Shown here: piece by piece, positions 1-8,544 of the stretch
Layout: every line of letters begins with the position of its first letter
How positions within the stretch are numbered: position 1 is the stretch's first letter
Assembly (NCBI RefSeq): GCF_004341515.1
Contig: NZ_SLZF01000004.1
Coordinates: 558,001 to 622,000 of the forward strand
Length of the DNA stretch: 64,000 bases
DNA from: Allobosea sp. BK604
GTDB taxonomy: Bacteria; Pseudomonadota; Alphaproteobacteria; Rhizobiales; Beijerinckiaceae
Direction of reading: 5' to 3'
Position numbers and translations under genes: made by a program
Notes under the pieces: model-generated
Told to the model about the DNA's origin: nothing
The model's database searches: none
The model's input: only the letters and a program-made list of their open reading frames with translations

Positions 1-636
1 CTGAGCCTGACGCTCGGCACCTTGCTGGCGCTGCTGCTCGACAACGAGCTGCACTACGCCTCGTTCTTCCGCTCGATCATGCTGATTCCGATGGTGATCA
101 CGCCGGCCGTGATCGCGATCTTCTGGAAGCTGCTCTACGAGCAGGAACAGGGCGTGCTGAACTCGCTGCTGGTCGCGCTCGGCTTCGGCAAGGTCGCCTG
201 GCTCGGTCTGGAGCACGCCTTCTTCGCCATGGTGATCATGGATTCCTGGCAGAACACACCGTTCTTCATGCTGGTGATCCTGGCCGGGCTGCAATCGGTC
301 GACAGCAACCTGATGGATGCCGCCCGCGTCGACGGCGCCAACGCCTTCCAGCGCTTCCGCCATGTCGTCTTGCCCCATCTCGTGCCGTACATGCTGATCG
401 CCGCAGCCTTCCGGGGCATCGCGACGATGAATGATTTCGACAAGATCTGGCTCCTGACCCAGGGCGGGCCCGGCGAAGCGACGACAACGATCACGGTCTA
501 CACCTACAAGATCGCCTTCTCCTCCTTCGACATGGGCCGCACCACGGCGATCGCGCTGATCTTCGTCGTCATCGTGCTGATTGCGAGCTCGCCCCTGCTC
601 CGGCACCTGTTCCGCACGGCGCGGAGGCCGGCATGA
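1..636 (+). CDS. Sugar ABC transporter permease (MalF/UgpA type), 5'-truncated by the window
   Basis: This is the C-terminal part of an inner-membrane permease of a carbohydrate-uptake ABC transporter; the reading frame is open at base 1, so the true start lies upstream. It shows several hydrophobic segments and a recognisable EAA loop (MDAARVDGA...F...VVLP, encoded around 313-372), the site that docks on the ATPase. The conserved TQGGP motif near the C-terminus is typical of MalF/UgpA-type subunits. Its stop overlaps the ATG of the next permease (ATGA), so the two are translationally coupled. No ATPase or binding protein follows downstream, so these may lie upstream of the window. The substrate cannot be told from a permease alone. 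Confidence 0.9.
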   Translation: MSLTLGTLLALLLDNELHYASFFRSIMLIPMVITPAVIAIFWKLLYEQEQGVLNSLLVALGFGKVAWLGLEHAFFAMVIMDSWQNTPFFMLVILAGLQSVDSNLMDAARVDGANAFQRFRHVVLPHLVPYMLIAAAFRGIATMNDFDKIWLLTQGGPGEATTTITVYTYKIAFSSFDMGRTTAIALIFVVIVLIASSPLLRHLFRTARRPA

Positions 637-1457
637 CACTGACGCTCTCGCACAGCACGAAGCGGATGCTGCTGAGCCTGCTCTGCCTCGGCCTCGGCAT
701 CGTCTATCTCTTCCCCTATGCCTGGATGGTGCTGACCGGCTTCCGTTCGGCAGTCGATACGCTGTCGCTGCGCTTCATCTTCGAGCCGACGCTCGAAGGC
801 TTTCGCAGCGTCATCGGCGACAGCATCTTCCGCGCCTATATGCTGAACAGCATCATCGTCTCGACGCTGACCACCGCCGTGGTCCTGACGGTCGCCGCGC
901 CGGCCGCCTTCGCCCTGGCGCATCTGCCGATCCGCGGCACCGGCTTCCTGCTCTTCGTGCTGGTGGTGCGCATGGTGCCGGGCATCGCCATCCTGATCCC
1001 GATCTATCTCGTCGCCTCGCGGCTCGGCGTGCTCGACACCCATGGCGTGCTGATCGTCCTCTATTCGACCTTCAACCTGCCCTTCGCGATCTGGCTGCTG
1101 CGTGGCTTCTTCTGCGACGTGCCGGGCGAGATCCGCGAGGCGGCGATCATCGACGGCTGCTCGGAGCGGCAGGTCTTCCTCAAGATCATGCTGCCGCTGA
1201 CCTCGAGCGGCATCGTCGCGACCGGCGTCTTCGTCTTCATCGCCGCCTGGAACGAGTTCCTGTTCGCGCTGGCGCTGACCAACAACTTCGCCTCGACGGC
1301 CCCGCTGGCCATGGTCGCTTTCCGCAGCGAATACGGGGTGCAATGGCCCTCGATCGGCGCCGCCGCCTTCATCATCTCGACGCCGGTCGTGCTCTTCGCG
1401 GTGGTGATGCAGCGCTTCCTGGTGCGCGGCCTAACCATGGGCTCGGTCAAAGGCTAG
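633..1457 (+). CDS. Sugar ABC transporter permease (MalG/UgpE type)
   Basis: A 274-residue inner-membrane permease, partner of the preceding subunit. It has about six predicted membrane spans, beginning with a helix near residues 11-35, and a clear EAA loop at about residues 168-189 (REAAIIDGC...F...MLPL). The length fits the MalG/carbohydrate-uptake CUT1 family. It starts at the ATG overlapping the upstream stop. The TAG stop is immediately followed by a perfect hairpin whose first base is the G of the stop codon. It is probably the last gene of an operon whose ATPase and binding protein are off-window. Confidence 0.92.
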   Translation: MTLTLSHSTKRMLLSLLCLGLGIVYLFPYAWMVLTGFRSAVDTLSLRFIFEPTLEGFRSVIGDSIFRAYMLNSIIVSTLTTAVVLTVAAPAAFALAHLPIRGTGFLLFVLVVRMVPGIAILIPIYLVASRLGVLDTHGVLIVLYSTFNLPFAIWLLRGFFCDVPGEIREAAIIDGCSERQVFLKIMLPLTSSGIVATGVFVFIAAWNEFLFALALTNNFASTAPLAMVAFRSEYGVQWPSIGAAAFIISTPVVLFAVVMQRFLVRGLTMGSVKG

Positions 1458-1485
1458 GGTCTGTCCTCAACAGGAGGACAGACCC
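1457..1485 (+). repeat. Perfect 12-bp palindrome starting in the permease stop codon
   Basis: GGGTCTGTCCTC (1457-1468) pairs perfectly with GAGGACAGACCC (1474-1485) around the 5-base loop AACAG. There is no T-tract, so it is not a standard intrinsic terminator, although it would stabilise or attenuate the 3' end of the transcript. Its first base is the last base of the TAG at 1455-1457. Confidence 0.7.
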
Positions 1486-1596
1486 AGGGCCGCCGCCTCC
1501 CCCGAGGCTCATGGCGTGCATGCGCTGTGGTGCTGGCCATCCGGTGCGGACTCTGCATCTAGGGATGGTCAGCAACCGCATGGCCGCGGATGAGAG

Positions 1597-2145
1597 ATGC
1601 CGGATGCCAAACCGCAGCGCCTGAGCCCGCTGCAACTCTTCCTGATCTTCACCCGGATCGCGCTGACCAGCTTCGGCGGCGGCCTCAGCGGCTGGTTCAT
1701 GCGCGAGTTCGTCCAGACCCGCAAATTGATGAGCGAGGAGGAATTCCTCAACGGGCTCGCCATCGCCCAGGCCCTGCCGGGCGTCAACGTCACCAATATG
1801 GCGATCTGGATCGGCTATCGCATGGCCGGCCGCAACGGCGCGATCGCGAGCTTCCTCGGCATCGTCGTGCCTCCGGCCTTCACGGTCGTGTTGATCGGCA
1901 GCATCTTCGCCTCGTTCTCGCAGTACCCGCTCAGCCATGTCGCGCTTGACGGCGCGGCCTCGGCCGCCATCGGATTGTCCCTGGCTATGGGGCTGACGGC
2001 CGCCCGGCGCGTCTCGCGCAAGCTGTTCCCGCTCATGATCATGGCCGCGACCTTCGTGGCGATCGGCATCCTGCAATGGCCGCTGCTCTGGACCGTCGCC
2101 GCCGCCGGCTCGCTCAGCGTTGCCGTGACCTATTTCGATACGTGA
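1597..2145 (+). CDS. chrA1: Chromate transporter family protein, N-terminal-type CHR domain
   Basis: A 182-residue membrane protein with one CHR domain. The conserved SFGGG motif near the N-terminus, the ALPG segment and the glycine-rich amphipathic stretch of the family are visible, followed by hydrophobic helices. Long ChrA proteins carry two such domains in one chain; here they are two adjacent genes, the recognised short-chain ChrA pair (heterodimeric CHR transporters). The pair is predicted to export chromate, but substrate identity is family inference only. The second half follows after 4 bases. A GGATGAGAG stretch just upstream could serve as a weak ribosome-binding site. Confidence 0.85.
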   Translation: MPDAKPQRLSPLQLFLIFTRIALTSFGGGLSGWFMREFVQTRKLMSEEEFLNGLAIAQALPGVNVTNMAIWIGYRMAGRNGAIASFLGIVVPPAFTVVLIGSIFASFSQYPLSHVALDGAASAAIGLSLAMGLTAARRVSRKLFPLMIMAATFVAIGILQWPLLWTVAAAGSLSVAVTYFDT

Positions 2146-2149
2146 GGGC

Positions 2150-2692
2150 ATGCCGATGCCGAGCCTCGCCTGGAGCATCCTGCTCGTCTTCGCGCCGCTC
2201 TCTCTGGTGACGATCGGTGGCGGACAAGGTGCCGTAGCGGACATGCACCGCCAGATCGTCGACGTGCATCAGTGGATGACGGCCACGCAATTCGTCGACG
2301 CCTTCGCGATCTCGCGGATGGCGCCCGGGCCCGGCTCGCTGCTGGCCACGCTGATCGGCTGGCAGATCGCCGGCTTCTGGGGTGCGTTGGCGGCGACGGT
2401 CGGCATTTTCGGCCCCACGGCCTTCCTGATCTACGGCGTCGCCCGGCTCTGGGAACGCTATGAGGGGGCCCGCTGGCAGCGCGCGCTCGAAACCGGCTTG
2501 CGCCCGGTCGCAGCGGGATTGATCCTCGCCGCGACCTATATCCTGCTCCAGGCCATGGCGGGCGGCTGGATCGCGCGCTCGATCGCGCTGATCTCGACAG
2601 CACTGCTGATGCTGACCCCGGTCAATCCGATCGTGCTGATCGCGGCCGGCTCGGGCTGCTTCATGGCTCTGCGCCTGCTGGGCTTGATCTGA
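2150..2692 (+). CDS. chrA2: Chromate transporter family protein, C-terminal-type CHR domain
   Basis: A 180-residue CHR-domain membrane protein, partner of the preceding gene. It shows the TIGGGQ N-terminal motif, the MAPGPGS segment typical of CHR domains and several hydrophobic helices. Two in-frame ATGs (2150 and 2156) are possible starts; the GAGG just before 2150 is better spaced for 2156, so the protein may be two residues shorter. It ends 6 bases before the 3' end of the convergent gene on the minus strand, leaving almost no room for a terminator. Confidence 0.85.
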   Translation: MPMPSLAWSILLVFAPLSLVTIGGGQGAVADMHRQIVDVHQWMTATQFVDAFAISRMAPGPGSLLATLIGWQIAGFWGALAATVGIFGPTAFLIYGVARLWERYEGARWQRALETGLRPVAAGLILAATYILLQAMAGGWIARSIALISTALLMLTPVNPIVLIAAGSGCFMALRLLGLI

Positions 2693-2698
2693 GCCCGC

Positions 2699-3307
2699 TC
2701 AAGCATCTTCGATGCGCAGCGGCCGGTCCGGCCCCTGATGGCGCAGGATGAAATCGAACTGGGCCGCGCGCTCCGGCGCCAGGGCCACGTCGGACCGCGC
2801 GCAGAGCGCCGTATCGAAGCCGAGACCGCGCGCCTGCGCCAGGAAGCCGATCTCGCTGTCCAGCGTGAAGGCGAGCCGGCCGAATGTCTGTGCCGTCGCG
2901 CCATCGAAGAAGCCGATGCTCGGCAGGTTGATCAGCCTGGCGACGCCCTTGTCGCGCAATGGCCCGAAAATCTGCTGGCCGGAGCGCAGGCGGTCGAGCG
3001 CGAAGACGCCGACATAGCAACGCTCGCGCAACTGCGTCGGGGCCTCCAAGGTCCAGTCGCTGTCGATGAAGGCGTTGCAATCGTGGATCGGCAAGGCGGC
3101 GAGCCATAGGCCGGTGCAGGGATCGAGCCCGCCCAGCCAGGGACAGACGAGAATGATCTCATCGGCAGCGATATCTGCCCAATCCCCCGGGATGCCAGGG
3201 ACGATCCGGAACGGGCGCGAAGAAACGCCCGGCCCGGCCGGGGACGTCCGGTCGGCCCCCATACGCCAGGGCACTCCCGGCGGCTTCGCATAGGCGTGTT
3301 CGGTCAC
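2699..3307 (-). CDS. Divergent half TIM-barrel protein related to PEP-hydrolase family
   Basis: A 202-residue protein resembling only the N-terminal part of the PEP-hydrolase/TIM-barrel family (compare the full members at 5318-7099 and 7702-8541). The block GVARLINLPSIGFFDG matches the family's [13 protein letters not shown], and the LDSEIGFLAQARGLGFDTAL region matches the segment after [17 protein letters not shown]. The barrel then stops: the C-terminal blocks HGGPI and GASSMERLP are missing. I chose the GTG at 3307 because AGGAGGG lies six bases upstream; a longer open frame exists but has no such signal. It is divergent from the cupin gene. It could be a decayed paralogue or a ligand-binding half-domain. 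Confidence 0.6.
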   Translation of the reverse strand: MTEHAYAKPPGVPWRMGADRTSPAGPGVSSRPFRIVPGIPGDWADIAADEIILVCPWLGGLDPCTGLWLAALPIHDCNAFIDSDWTLEAPTQLRERCYVGVFALDRLRSGQQIFGPLRDKGVARLINLPSIGFFDGATAQTFGRLAFTLDSEIGFLAQARGLGFDTALCARSDVALAPERAAQFDFILRHQGPDRPLRIEDA

Positions 3308-3585
3308 GGCATTCCCTCCTCGGCGATGGTTGCAGGAGGCACTGCCCTTCGCCATGCCCGGACGTCCTTGCTGGCGCCCGGCTTTCCCAATTCTACCCAT
3401 CCTTTCCGGATTTGTCCCTATCGGCCCGACGGCGCCTCGGTCATTCTGCCTCGGAAGATTCACTTCGGCTGCCAAGGCCGCAGGCAGGATCTTTCGTCGG
3501 GAGGTTGCCAGGACGGGCTCGCGCGGGCGCGACGATTGCCGCCCTCCATCTCCGGACGCCGTCCCATCGTTCCGAGGTGTCGATC

Positions 3586-4224
3586 TTGTCGCTTTTCCGC
3601 AGTCATGAAGCGCCGCCATCCTGGTGCACGCTCCGCTCCTTCGAAATCATCGATCTCACCGACGCCCAGACGGCCTCACGACAGGCGTCCACCGCCAAGG
3701 AGCGCTTGCTCTGCACCGGCGGGACCGCGCAGATCGCTGGAACAAACGGCTCCATCATCCTGAAAGAAGGCCAGTTTCTCGATATCCACGAGAAGCCCGG
3801 CTTCAGCTCCTGGAGCGTGACCGGCCACGGCTCCAAGACCCAGCTCGTGCGGCTCTCAGGCTCCTGGGGCGACGACATGGCCGGCTGCGGCATCTTCCGC
3901 GTCGCCCATGAGCCGGATGCGACCAATAATGGCGACCCGGTCTCCTATCCGAAATCGACCCGCGTCGATTCGCACTATCATGATTGCGACGAGTACTGGC
4001 TCATCCTCGAAGGCCGCGGCACCGTCGTCGTCGGCGGTCGCTTCTTCGACAGCGGCCCCGGCGACTGCGTCGCGCTCGGCATGGGCCATCACCATGACAT
4101 GGCGAGCGTCTCCGAGCCGGTGAAGGCCGTCTATTTCGAGACCTCGCTCGAGGGCCGCAAGCGCGTCGGCCATCTCTGGAACCATACCCACGGCACCGCC
4201 CAGCCCCAGCCCGAGAGAATCTGA
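3586..4224 (+). CDS. Cupin-domain protein
   Basis: A protein of about 212 residues with a C-terminal cupin fold. The metal-binding motif is plain: SHYHDCDEYW (HxH...E), followed by the glycine-rich turn LEGRGTVVVGG and a second histidine block, GMGHHHDM. Cupins of this kind act as isomerases, dioxygenases or sugar-binding sensors; the reaction here is unknown. I place the start at a TTG (3586), six bases after GAGGTG; the open frame extends upstream to 3412, but that part reads as low-complexity Arg-rich sequence and has no good ribosome-binding site. A GTG at 3577 is the main alternative. The next gene starts 3 bases after the stop, so the two are almost certainly one operon. Confidence 0.75.
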   Translation: MSLFRSHEAPPSWCTLRSFEIIDLTDAQTASRQASTAKERLLCTGGTAQIAGTNGSIILKEGQFLDIHEKPGFSSWSVTGHGSKTQLVRLSGSWGDDMAGCGIFRVAHEPDATNNGDPVSYPKSTRVDSHYHDCDEYWLILEGRGTVVVGGRFFDSGPGDCVALGMGHHHDMASVSEPVKAVYFETSLEGRKRVGHLWNHTHGTAQPQPERI

Positions 4225-4227
4225 ACC

Positions 4228-5298
4228 ATGACGAAGAAGGTCATCCATGTCGGCGTCGGCACGTTCGGCCGGCGCTGGTGCACTGAGTTCCTGGCCTCGA
4301 ACATTGCCGACGGCACGATCGAGGTGGTGGCGCTGGTCGATGTCGATCCCAAGGCCCTAGAATTCGGCCGCAAGGCGCTGAAGCTGCCGGAAGCCGCCTG
4401 CTATACCGATCCCAAGGCCGCCTTTGCCGCGCACAAGCTCGATTTCTGCACAATCGTCGTGCCACCCGGCTATCACGAGGCGATCATCGACATCGCGCTC
4501 GCCCATAATGTCGACATCCTCTGCGAGAAGCCGATCGCCGACACGATGGAAGCCTGCGCCCGCATTGTCCGCAAGGTCCGCGCCGCCGGCCGCAAGATGG
4601 CGGTGACGATGAGCCACCGCTTCGACCAGGACAAGACGACGCTGCGCCAGATCATCCGCTCGGGCCAGCTCGGCCGGGTCAACAATGTCAGCTGCCGCTA
4701 TTTCGCGGATATGCGCGAGCACCTCGCCTGGGGCGCCCTCTTCCGCCACACGATGCAGGACCCGCTGATGATCGAGGGCGCGGTCCACCATCTCGACCTC
4801 GTCGCCGATTTCGCCGGTGCCCAGTGCAAGTCGCTGACCGCCTCGACCTGGAAGCCCGAATGGGCGAAATATGCCGGCGATACCGATGGCGTCGTCATGA
4901 TGGTGTTCGAGAATGGCGTGCGCGGCATCTACGAGGGTTCGTCCTCGGCCGCCGTCGGCCTCAACGACTGGATGAAGGAATATGTCCGGGTCGATTGCGA
5001 GTTCGGCACGGCGATCCTCAACAACCGCGAGATCGAGACCTTCTCGCGCAGCCAGCTCGTGCGCCAGCGCTGCCGCGAGGGCCAGGGCCAGAAGATCCAG
5101 ATGATCACCCAGCCGAAATGGCTGAACCACTGGCTGATCGAGAAATTCTGCATCTGGCTTGACGGCGGCGCCGAGATGGAGACCCATGTCGAGGCGAACC
5201 TCCACGCGGCGGCCCTGATCTTCGCGGGGATCGAGAGCGCGCGCAGCGGCAAGACCATCGATGTCCAGGACTATATCCGCTCCTTCGACGGCTCGTAA
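4228..5298 (+). CDS. Gfo/Idh/MocA family oxidoreductase
   Basis: A 356-residue NAD(P)-dependent sugar or polyol dehydrogenase-like protein. The N-terminal Rossmann fold has VGVGTFGRRW at about residues 8-17 and the acidic residue ending strand 2 (LVDVD). The signature CEKP follows in the 90s, and HHLD, holding the catalytic-type His/Asp, is in the C-terminal half. Length is normal for the family. It lies 3 bases downstream of the cupin gene and just upstream of the barrel/AAA+ regulator. Family members oxidise inositols, glucose-type sugars or their derivatives; the substrate here cannot be read from sequence. Confidence 0.9.
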   Translation: MTKKVIHVGVGTFGRRWCTEFLASNIADGTIEVVALVDVDPKALEFGRKALKLPEAACYTDPKAAFAAHKLDFCTIVVPPGYHEAIIDIALAHNVDILCEKPIADTMEACARIVRKVRAAGRKMAVTMSHRFDQDKTTLRQIIRSGQLGRVNNVSCRYFADMREHLAWGALFRHTMQDPLMIEGAVHHLDLVADFAGAQCKSLTASTWKPEWAKYAGDTDGVVMMVFENGVRGIYEGSSSAAVGLNDWMKEYVRVDCEFGTAILNNREIETFSRSQLVRQRCREGQGQKIQMITQPKWLNHWLIEKFCIWLDGGAEMETHVEANLHAAALIFAGIESARSGKTIDVQDYIRSFDGS

Positions 5299-5317
5299 CA
5301 GCGGGACGCCGGCTCCG

Positions 5318-7099
5318 ATGGGGCCGGACCTTTCAGGCTCCCAGCGGGAGCAGCCGCGCTTCATGGTCGGTGCCGCGATCGGCACCGGCATGGCGGCCCA
5401 GTCGGCGACGCGCGGTGGCGCCGACTTTCTGATCGCGCTCAGCGCCGGCCGGATGCGCTGCATCGGCGAGCCGTCGGTGGCGGCGATGCTGCCGCTGCGC
5501 GACAGCAACGAGTTCGTGCTCAGCTTCGCGCGCTCCGAAATCCTGCCGCGCGCCACCGTGCCGGTCTATTTCGGCGCGGCCAGCTTCGACCCACGGCTCG
5601 ACCTGCGCGAACTGGTCGAGCGCATCGCCAGGGCGGGTTTTGCCGGCATCGCAAATTTCCCAACCTCGATCCTGATCGACGGTCAATACCGCGCCTTCCT
5701 GGAACGCAGCGGCGTCGGCTTCGGCCGCGAGCTCGAATTACTACAGGTTGCGCGCGAGCGCGGGCTCTCGACGCTGGCTTATACCCACACCGCGGAGGAG
5801 GCCGCGGAGGCGGCGCGCCAGGGCGCCGACATCGTCAATATCGATCTCGGCTGGAATGTCGGCGGCGTGCTCGGCGCGGTCTCCCATTTGCGCGTCGAGG
5901 ATGCCGGGCTGATGGCGAATGCGATCGCCCAGCAGGTCCGGGCGGTCTCGCGCAAGACGCGCTGCCTGGTCGAGGGCGGGCCGATCGTCAGCCCGCGCCA
6001 GCTGGAGGAGCTTTGCCAGATCGCCCGCGTCGACGGCTATATCGGCGGCTCGACCATCGACCGCGTGCCGTCCGAAAGCGCGATCGAGGTCGTCACCGCC
6101 GCCTTCAAGGCGATCGGCACGCTCAGGCAAAAGGCCGATGGGCTCGAGACGCGCTATAATCCACGCCGCTTCCCGCGCCCGCTCTGGGGCCATTCACAGG
6201 CCGCCGAGACCGCACGCGCCCTGTTCAACCGGTTGACCACGACCGACTACCCCGTCGTCATTGCAGGCGAGGCCGGCACCGGCCGGCGCGAGATCGCCCG
6301 CGCCCTGCACCGGTTTGGCCCACGCCAGGCCCGCGACATGGTCAGCCTATCCTGCGCCAACCAGGGTGCCGAGCGGCTCAAGCTCGACCTGTTCGGCTGC
6401 ATGGCCGGGATGCATCCGAGCGCGGTCAAGCACCGGCTCGGCTGGCTCGAGATCGTCCATTCCTCTTCGCTGCTGCTCGACGATGCCGACGAGATGCCGC
6501 CCGAGGTACAGCGGGCGCTGCTGGACGCGGTCGAGGCCGGTTCCTTCTGGCGTCATGGCAGCGAGACCCCCTCGCCGCTCAATGTCCGCTTCCTTGCGAT
6601 CGCGCATCAGGATCTGCGGCATCTGCCGGCCGACAGGGTCGATCCGCGCTTCGCCGAATGGCTCGGCTGCTTCACCATCGTGCTGCCGCCCTTGCGCGAG
6701 CGCAGTGAGGATCTGCCCTCGCTGATCGATGAATCGCTGCGCACGATCGGCCTGCGCCGGCAGAGCGAGCCCAAAAGCCTCGACCCCGCCGCCTTCCGTG
6801 CCCTCGCCGCCCATCATTGGCCCGGCAATCTGCGCGAGCTCGACTCGGTGCTGGAACAGGCCGTGCTCGCCTGTAGTGGCGGCGTCATCCTGGAGCAGCA
6901 TCTGCCGCCGCTCGGCGCCGAGATTGTCGCATCGGCGCGCAATTTCAGCTCGGAAAAGGAGTGGATCCTGCACGGGCTGAAGCGCAACCGTTTCCGCCGC
7001 AGCCAGACGGCCGATTTTCTCGGCATCTCGCGCAAGACCCTCTACAACAAGATGCGCACCTACGGCCTGCAATCGGCGTCGGGGCCGGAGGGAGAGTAG
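5318..7099 (+). CDS. TIM-barrel (PEP-hydrolase family) fused to AAA+/Fis-type transcriptional regulator
   Basis: A protein of about 593 residues with three parts. Residues ~15-268 are a PEP-hydrolase-family barrel (IANFPTSILIDG, EGGPIVSP, GGSTIDRVPSE) paralogous to the enzyme at 7702-8541. Residues ~290-530 resemble a sigma-54 activator AAA+ domain: Walker A GEAGTGRREI at ~317-326 has Arg where Lys is usual, Walker B is LLLDDADEM at ~385-393, and WPGNLREL is intact. Residues ~546-585 are a Fis-type helix-turn-helix. The GAFTGA loop expected after DLFG (~357-367) is absent, so sigma-54 contact is doubtful. An ATG at 5261 would overlap the upstream gene by 38 bases; neither start has a good ribosome-binding site. 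The barrel probably senses a ligand (inference). Confidence 0.85.
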   Translation: MGPDLSGSQREQPRFMVGAAIGTGMAAQSATRGGADFLIALSAGRMRCIGEPSVAAMLPLRDSNEFVLSFARSEILPRATVPVYFGAASFDPRLDLRELVERIARAGFAGIANFPTSILIDGQYRAFLERSGVGFGRELELLQVARERGLSTLAYTHTAEEAAEAARQGADIVNIDLGWNVGGVLGAVSHLRVEDAGLMANAIAQQVRAVSRKTRCLVEGGPIVSPRQLEELCQIARVDGYIGGSTIDRVPSESAIEVVTAAFKAIGTLRQKADGLETRYNPRRFPRPLWGHSQAAETARALFNRLTTTDYPVVIAGEAGTGRREIARALHRFGPRQARDMVSLSCANQGAERLKLDLFGCMAGMHPSAVKHRLGWLEIVHSSSLLLDDADEMPPEVQRALLDAVEAGSFWRHGSETPSPLNVRFLAIAHQDLRHLPADRVDPRFAEWLGCFTIVLPPLRERSEDLPSLIDESLRTIGLRRQSEPKSLDPAAFRALAAHHWPGNLRELDSVLEQAVLACSGGVILEQHLPPLGAEIVASARNFSSEKEWILHGLKRNRFRRSQTADFLGISRKTLYNKMRTYGLQSASGPEGE

Positions 7100-7112
7100 C
7101 CGCTCCGGAACT

Positions 7113-7204
7113 CGTCATGGTCGGCTTGTCCCGACCATCCACGACTTCCTTGATCGAGGGCGGTGTTCAAGGCGTGGATGCTCGGCACAGGGCCGAGCAT
7201 GACG
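7113..7204 (+). repeat. Intergenic palindromic repeat, copy 1 of 2
   Basis: A 92-base element bounded by CGTCATG...CATGACG, with a hairpin at each end (ATGGTCGG/CCGACCAT and ATGCTCGGC/GCCGAGCAT) and a core containing GATCGAGGGCGGTGTTCAA. A second copy lies inverted at 29972-30064. It sits between two convergent genes. Confidence 0.9.
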
Positions 7205-7226
7205 CGGGCAGAGCCCCGGGGGCAGG

Positions 7227-7670
7227 TTACGCCCGCGCCTTCACCGCCTTCTCGAGCGCCTTGATGCCCTCGGCGAAGGTGCCCTGGCCAACCTTCTCCT
7301 TGATATCCGCCTCATCGGCCGGCGAGACGTCGAACTCGGCCATCCATTCCACGAAGGTCTTGTTCCCTTCCGTGATCGGCTTGACGCCAAAGGTCGCGAC
7401 ATAGTTCTCGATCGGCATCGGCGAGACGATGATGTTGTAGGTGAAGCGGCGCTCCAGATCGCTGAAGGAGAGCAGCCGCTCGCGCAGATGCCCGCCATTG
7501 GTCAGCTTGAAATTGCGCACGCAGCCGACCCGGTCGCTCGGCAGGCCGTCCTCGACATGGCTCTCGGCGATCAGCGGGTGCCATTCGCCATGGCCGTTGA
7601 AGTCGCGGGCATAGTCCCAGACCTTGTCGACCGGCGCGTCGATGATCCCGCTGATATAGACTTTCGCCAT
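7227..7670 (-). CDS. SRPBCC family protein (polyketide cyclase/Bet v1-like)
   Basis: A 147-residue protein of the START/SRPBCC fold, a hydrophobic-pocket fold that binds or converts small ligands. Recognisable features are the N-terminal IDAPVDKVWDYARDF, the GEWHP segment, and the alternating strands and long C-terminal helix of the fold. It is the last gene of the operon running 13552 to 7227, 31 bases after the PEP-hydrolase-family gene. AGGAGG five bases before the ATG supports the start. The ligand is unknown; its position suggests a role in the catabolic pathway encoded upstream. Confidence 0.88.
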   Translation of the reverse strand: MAKVYISGIIDAPVDKVWDYARDFNGHGEWHPLIAESHVEDGLPSDRVGCVRNFKLTNGGHLRERLLSFSDLERRFTYNIIVSPMPIENYVATFGVKPITEGNKTFVEWMAEFDVSPADEADIKEKVGQGTFAEGIKALEKAVKARA

Positions 7671-7701
7671 CTCTTCCTCCTGTCCTGTTCTTGCGCCGCA
7701 C

Positions 7702-8541
7702 CTATTCGGCGGCGCGGGCTATCGCCTTGAAATTGCGGGTCTGCTCCGTCAGCGAGGTCTCGGTCGGCAGCCGCTCCATCGAGCTCGCGCCGTAGAAGCC
7801 ATGGCAATGACGGCAATGCGAAAGGATGTAGCGCGCGTCCTCCGGCGAGGCGATCGGCCCGCCATGGCAGAGGATGATGATCTCCGGCCGAACCTTCAGC
7901 GCCGCCGCGGCGATGGCGTCGATGCGAGGCACGCAATCGGCGAGGCCAAGCGCCGTCTCCGCCCCGATCTTGCCGCCCACCGTCAGGCCCATATGGGCGA
8001 CGAGGATATCGGCGCCGGCCTGCGCCATCGCCACCGCCTCGCTCTCGTTGAAGACGTAAGGCGTGGTCAGCATGTCCTTGGCGCGGGCCATGCGGATCAT
8101 CTCGACCTCATGGCCGTAGCCCATGCCGGTCTCTTCGAGATTGGCACGGAAGACGCCGTCGATGAGCCCGACCGTCGGGAAATTCTGCACGCCGGAGAAA
8201 CCCATGCGCTTCAGTTCGTCAAGGAAGCTGTCGAACAGGCAGAACGGATCGGTGCCGTTGACGCCGGCCAGCACCGGCGTGCGCTTCACCACCGGCAGCA
8301 CCTCGCGCGCCATCTCCATGACGATCTCATTGGCATTGCCATAGGCGAGGACGCCGGCGAGCGAACCGCGGCCAGCCATGCGGTAGCGCCCGGAATTGTA
8401 GATGACGATGAGGTCGATGCCGCCCTCCTCCTCGCACTTGGCCGAAAGCCCGGTGCCGGCGCCGCCGCCGACGATCTTCTCGCCGCGACGGACCATGTCG
8501 TGGAAGCGATCCACCAGTTGCTGTCTCTTGAATGGGGGCAT
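7702..8541 (-). CDS. PEP-hydrolase family TIM-barrel protein
   Basis: A 279-residue single-domain TIM barrel of the phosphoenolpyruvate hydrolase-like family (Pfam PEP_hydrolase). Conserved blocks are GAGTGLSAK (28-36), [13 protein letters not shown] (117-129), the [15 protein letters not shown] helix, CHGGPI (225-230) and GASSMERLP (251-259). The fold belongs to the PEP/isocitrate-lyase-like superfamily, but the true substrate of this subfamily is not established. It starts 3 bases after the Tm-1-like gene; this pairing recurs in bacteria and the two domains are fused in the plant Tm-1 protein. Its closest relative in the window is the barrel of the regulator at 5318-7099. Confidence 0.9.
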   Translation of the reverse strand: MPPFKRQQLVDRFHDMVRRGEKIVGGGAGTGLSAKCEEEGGIDLIVIYNSGRYRMAGRGSLAGVLAYGNANEIVMEMAREVLPVVKRTPVLAGVNGTDPFCLFDSFLDELKRMGFSGVQNFPTVGLIDGVFRANLEETGMGYGHEVEMIRMARAKDMLTTPYVFNESEAVAMAQAGADILVAHMGLTVGGKIGAETALGLADCVPRIDAIAAAALKVRPEIIILCHGGPIASPEDARYILSHCRHCHGFYGASSMERLPTETSLTEQTRNFKAIARAAE

Positions 8542-8544
8542 GGC

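Noticed and set aside
7113..7204. Small peptide genes (LSRPSTTSLIEGGVQ type) in the twin-hairpin repeats
   Set aside because: The open frames exist only because the repeat is translated; there is no ribosome-binding site and both copies lie in convergent gaps.
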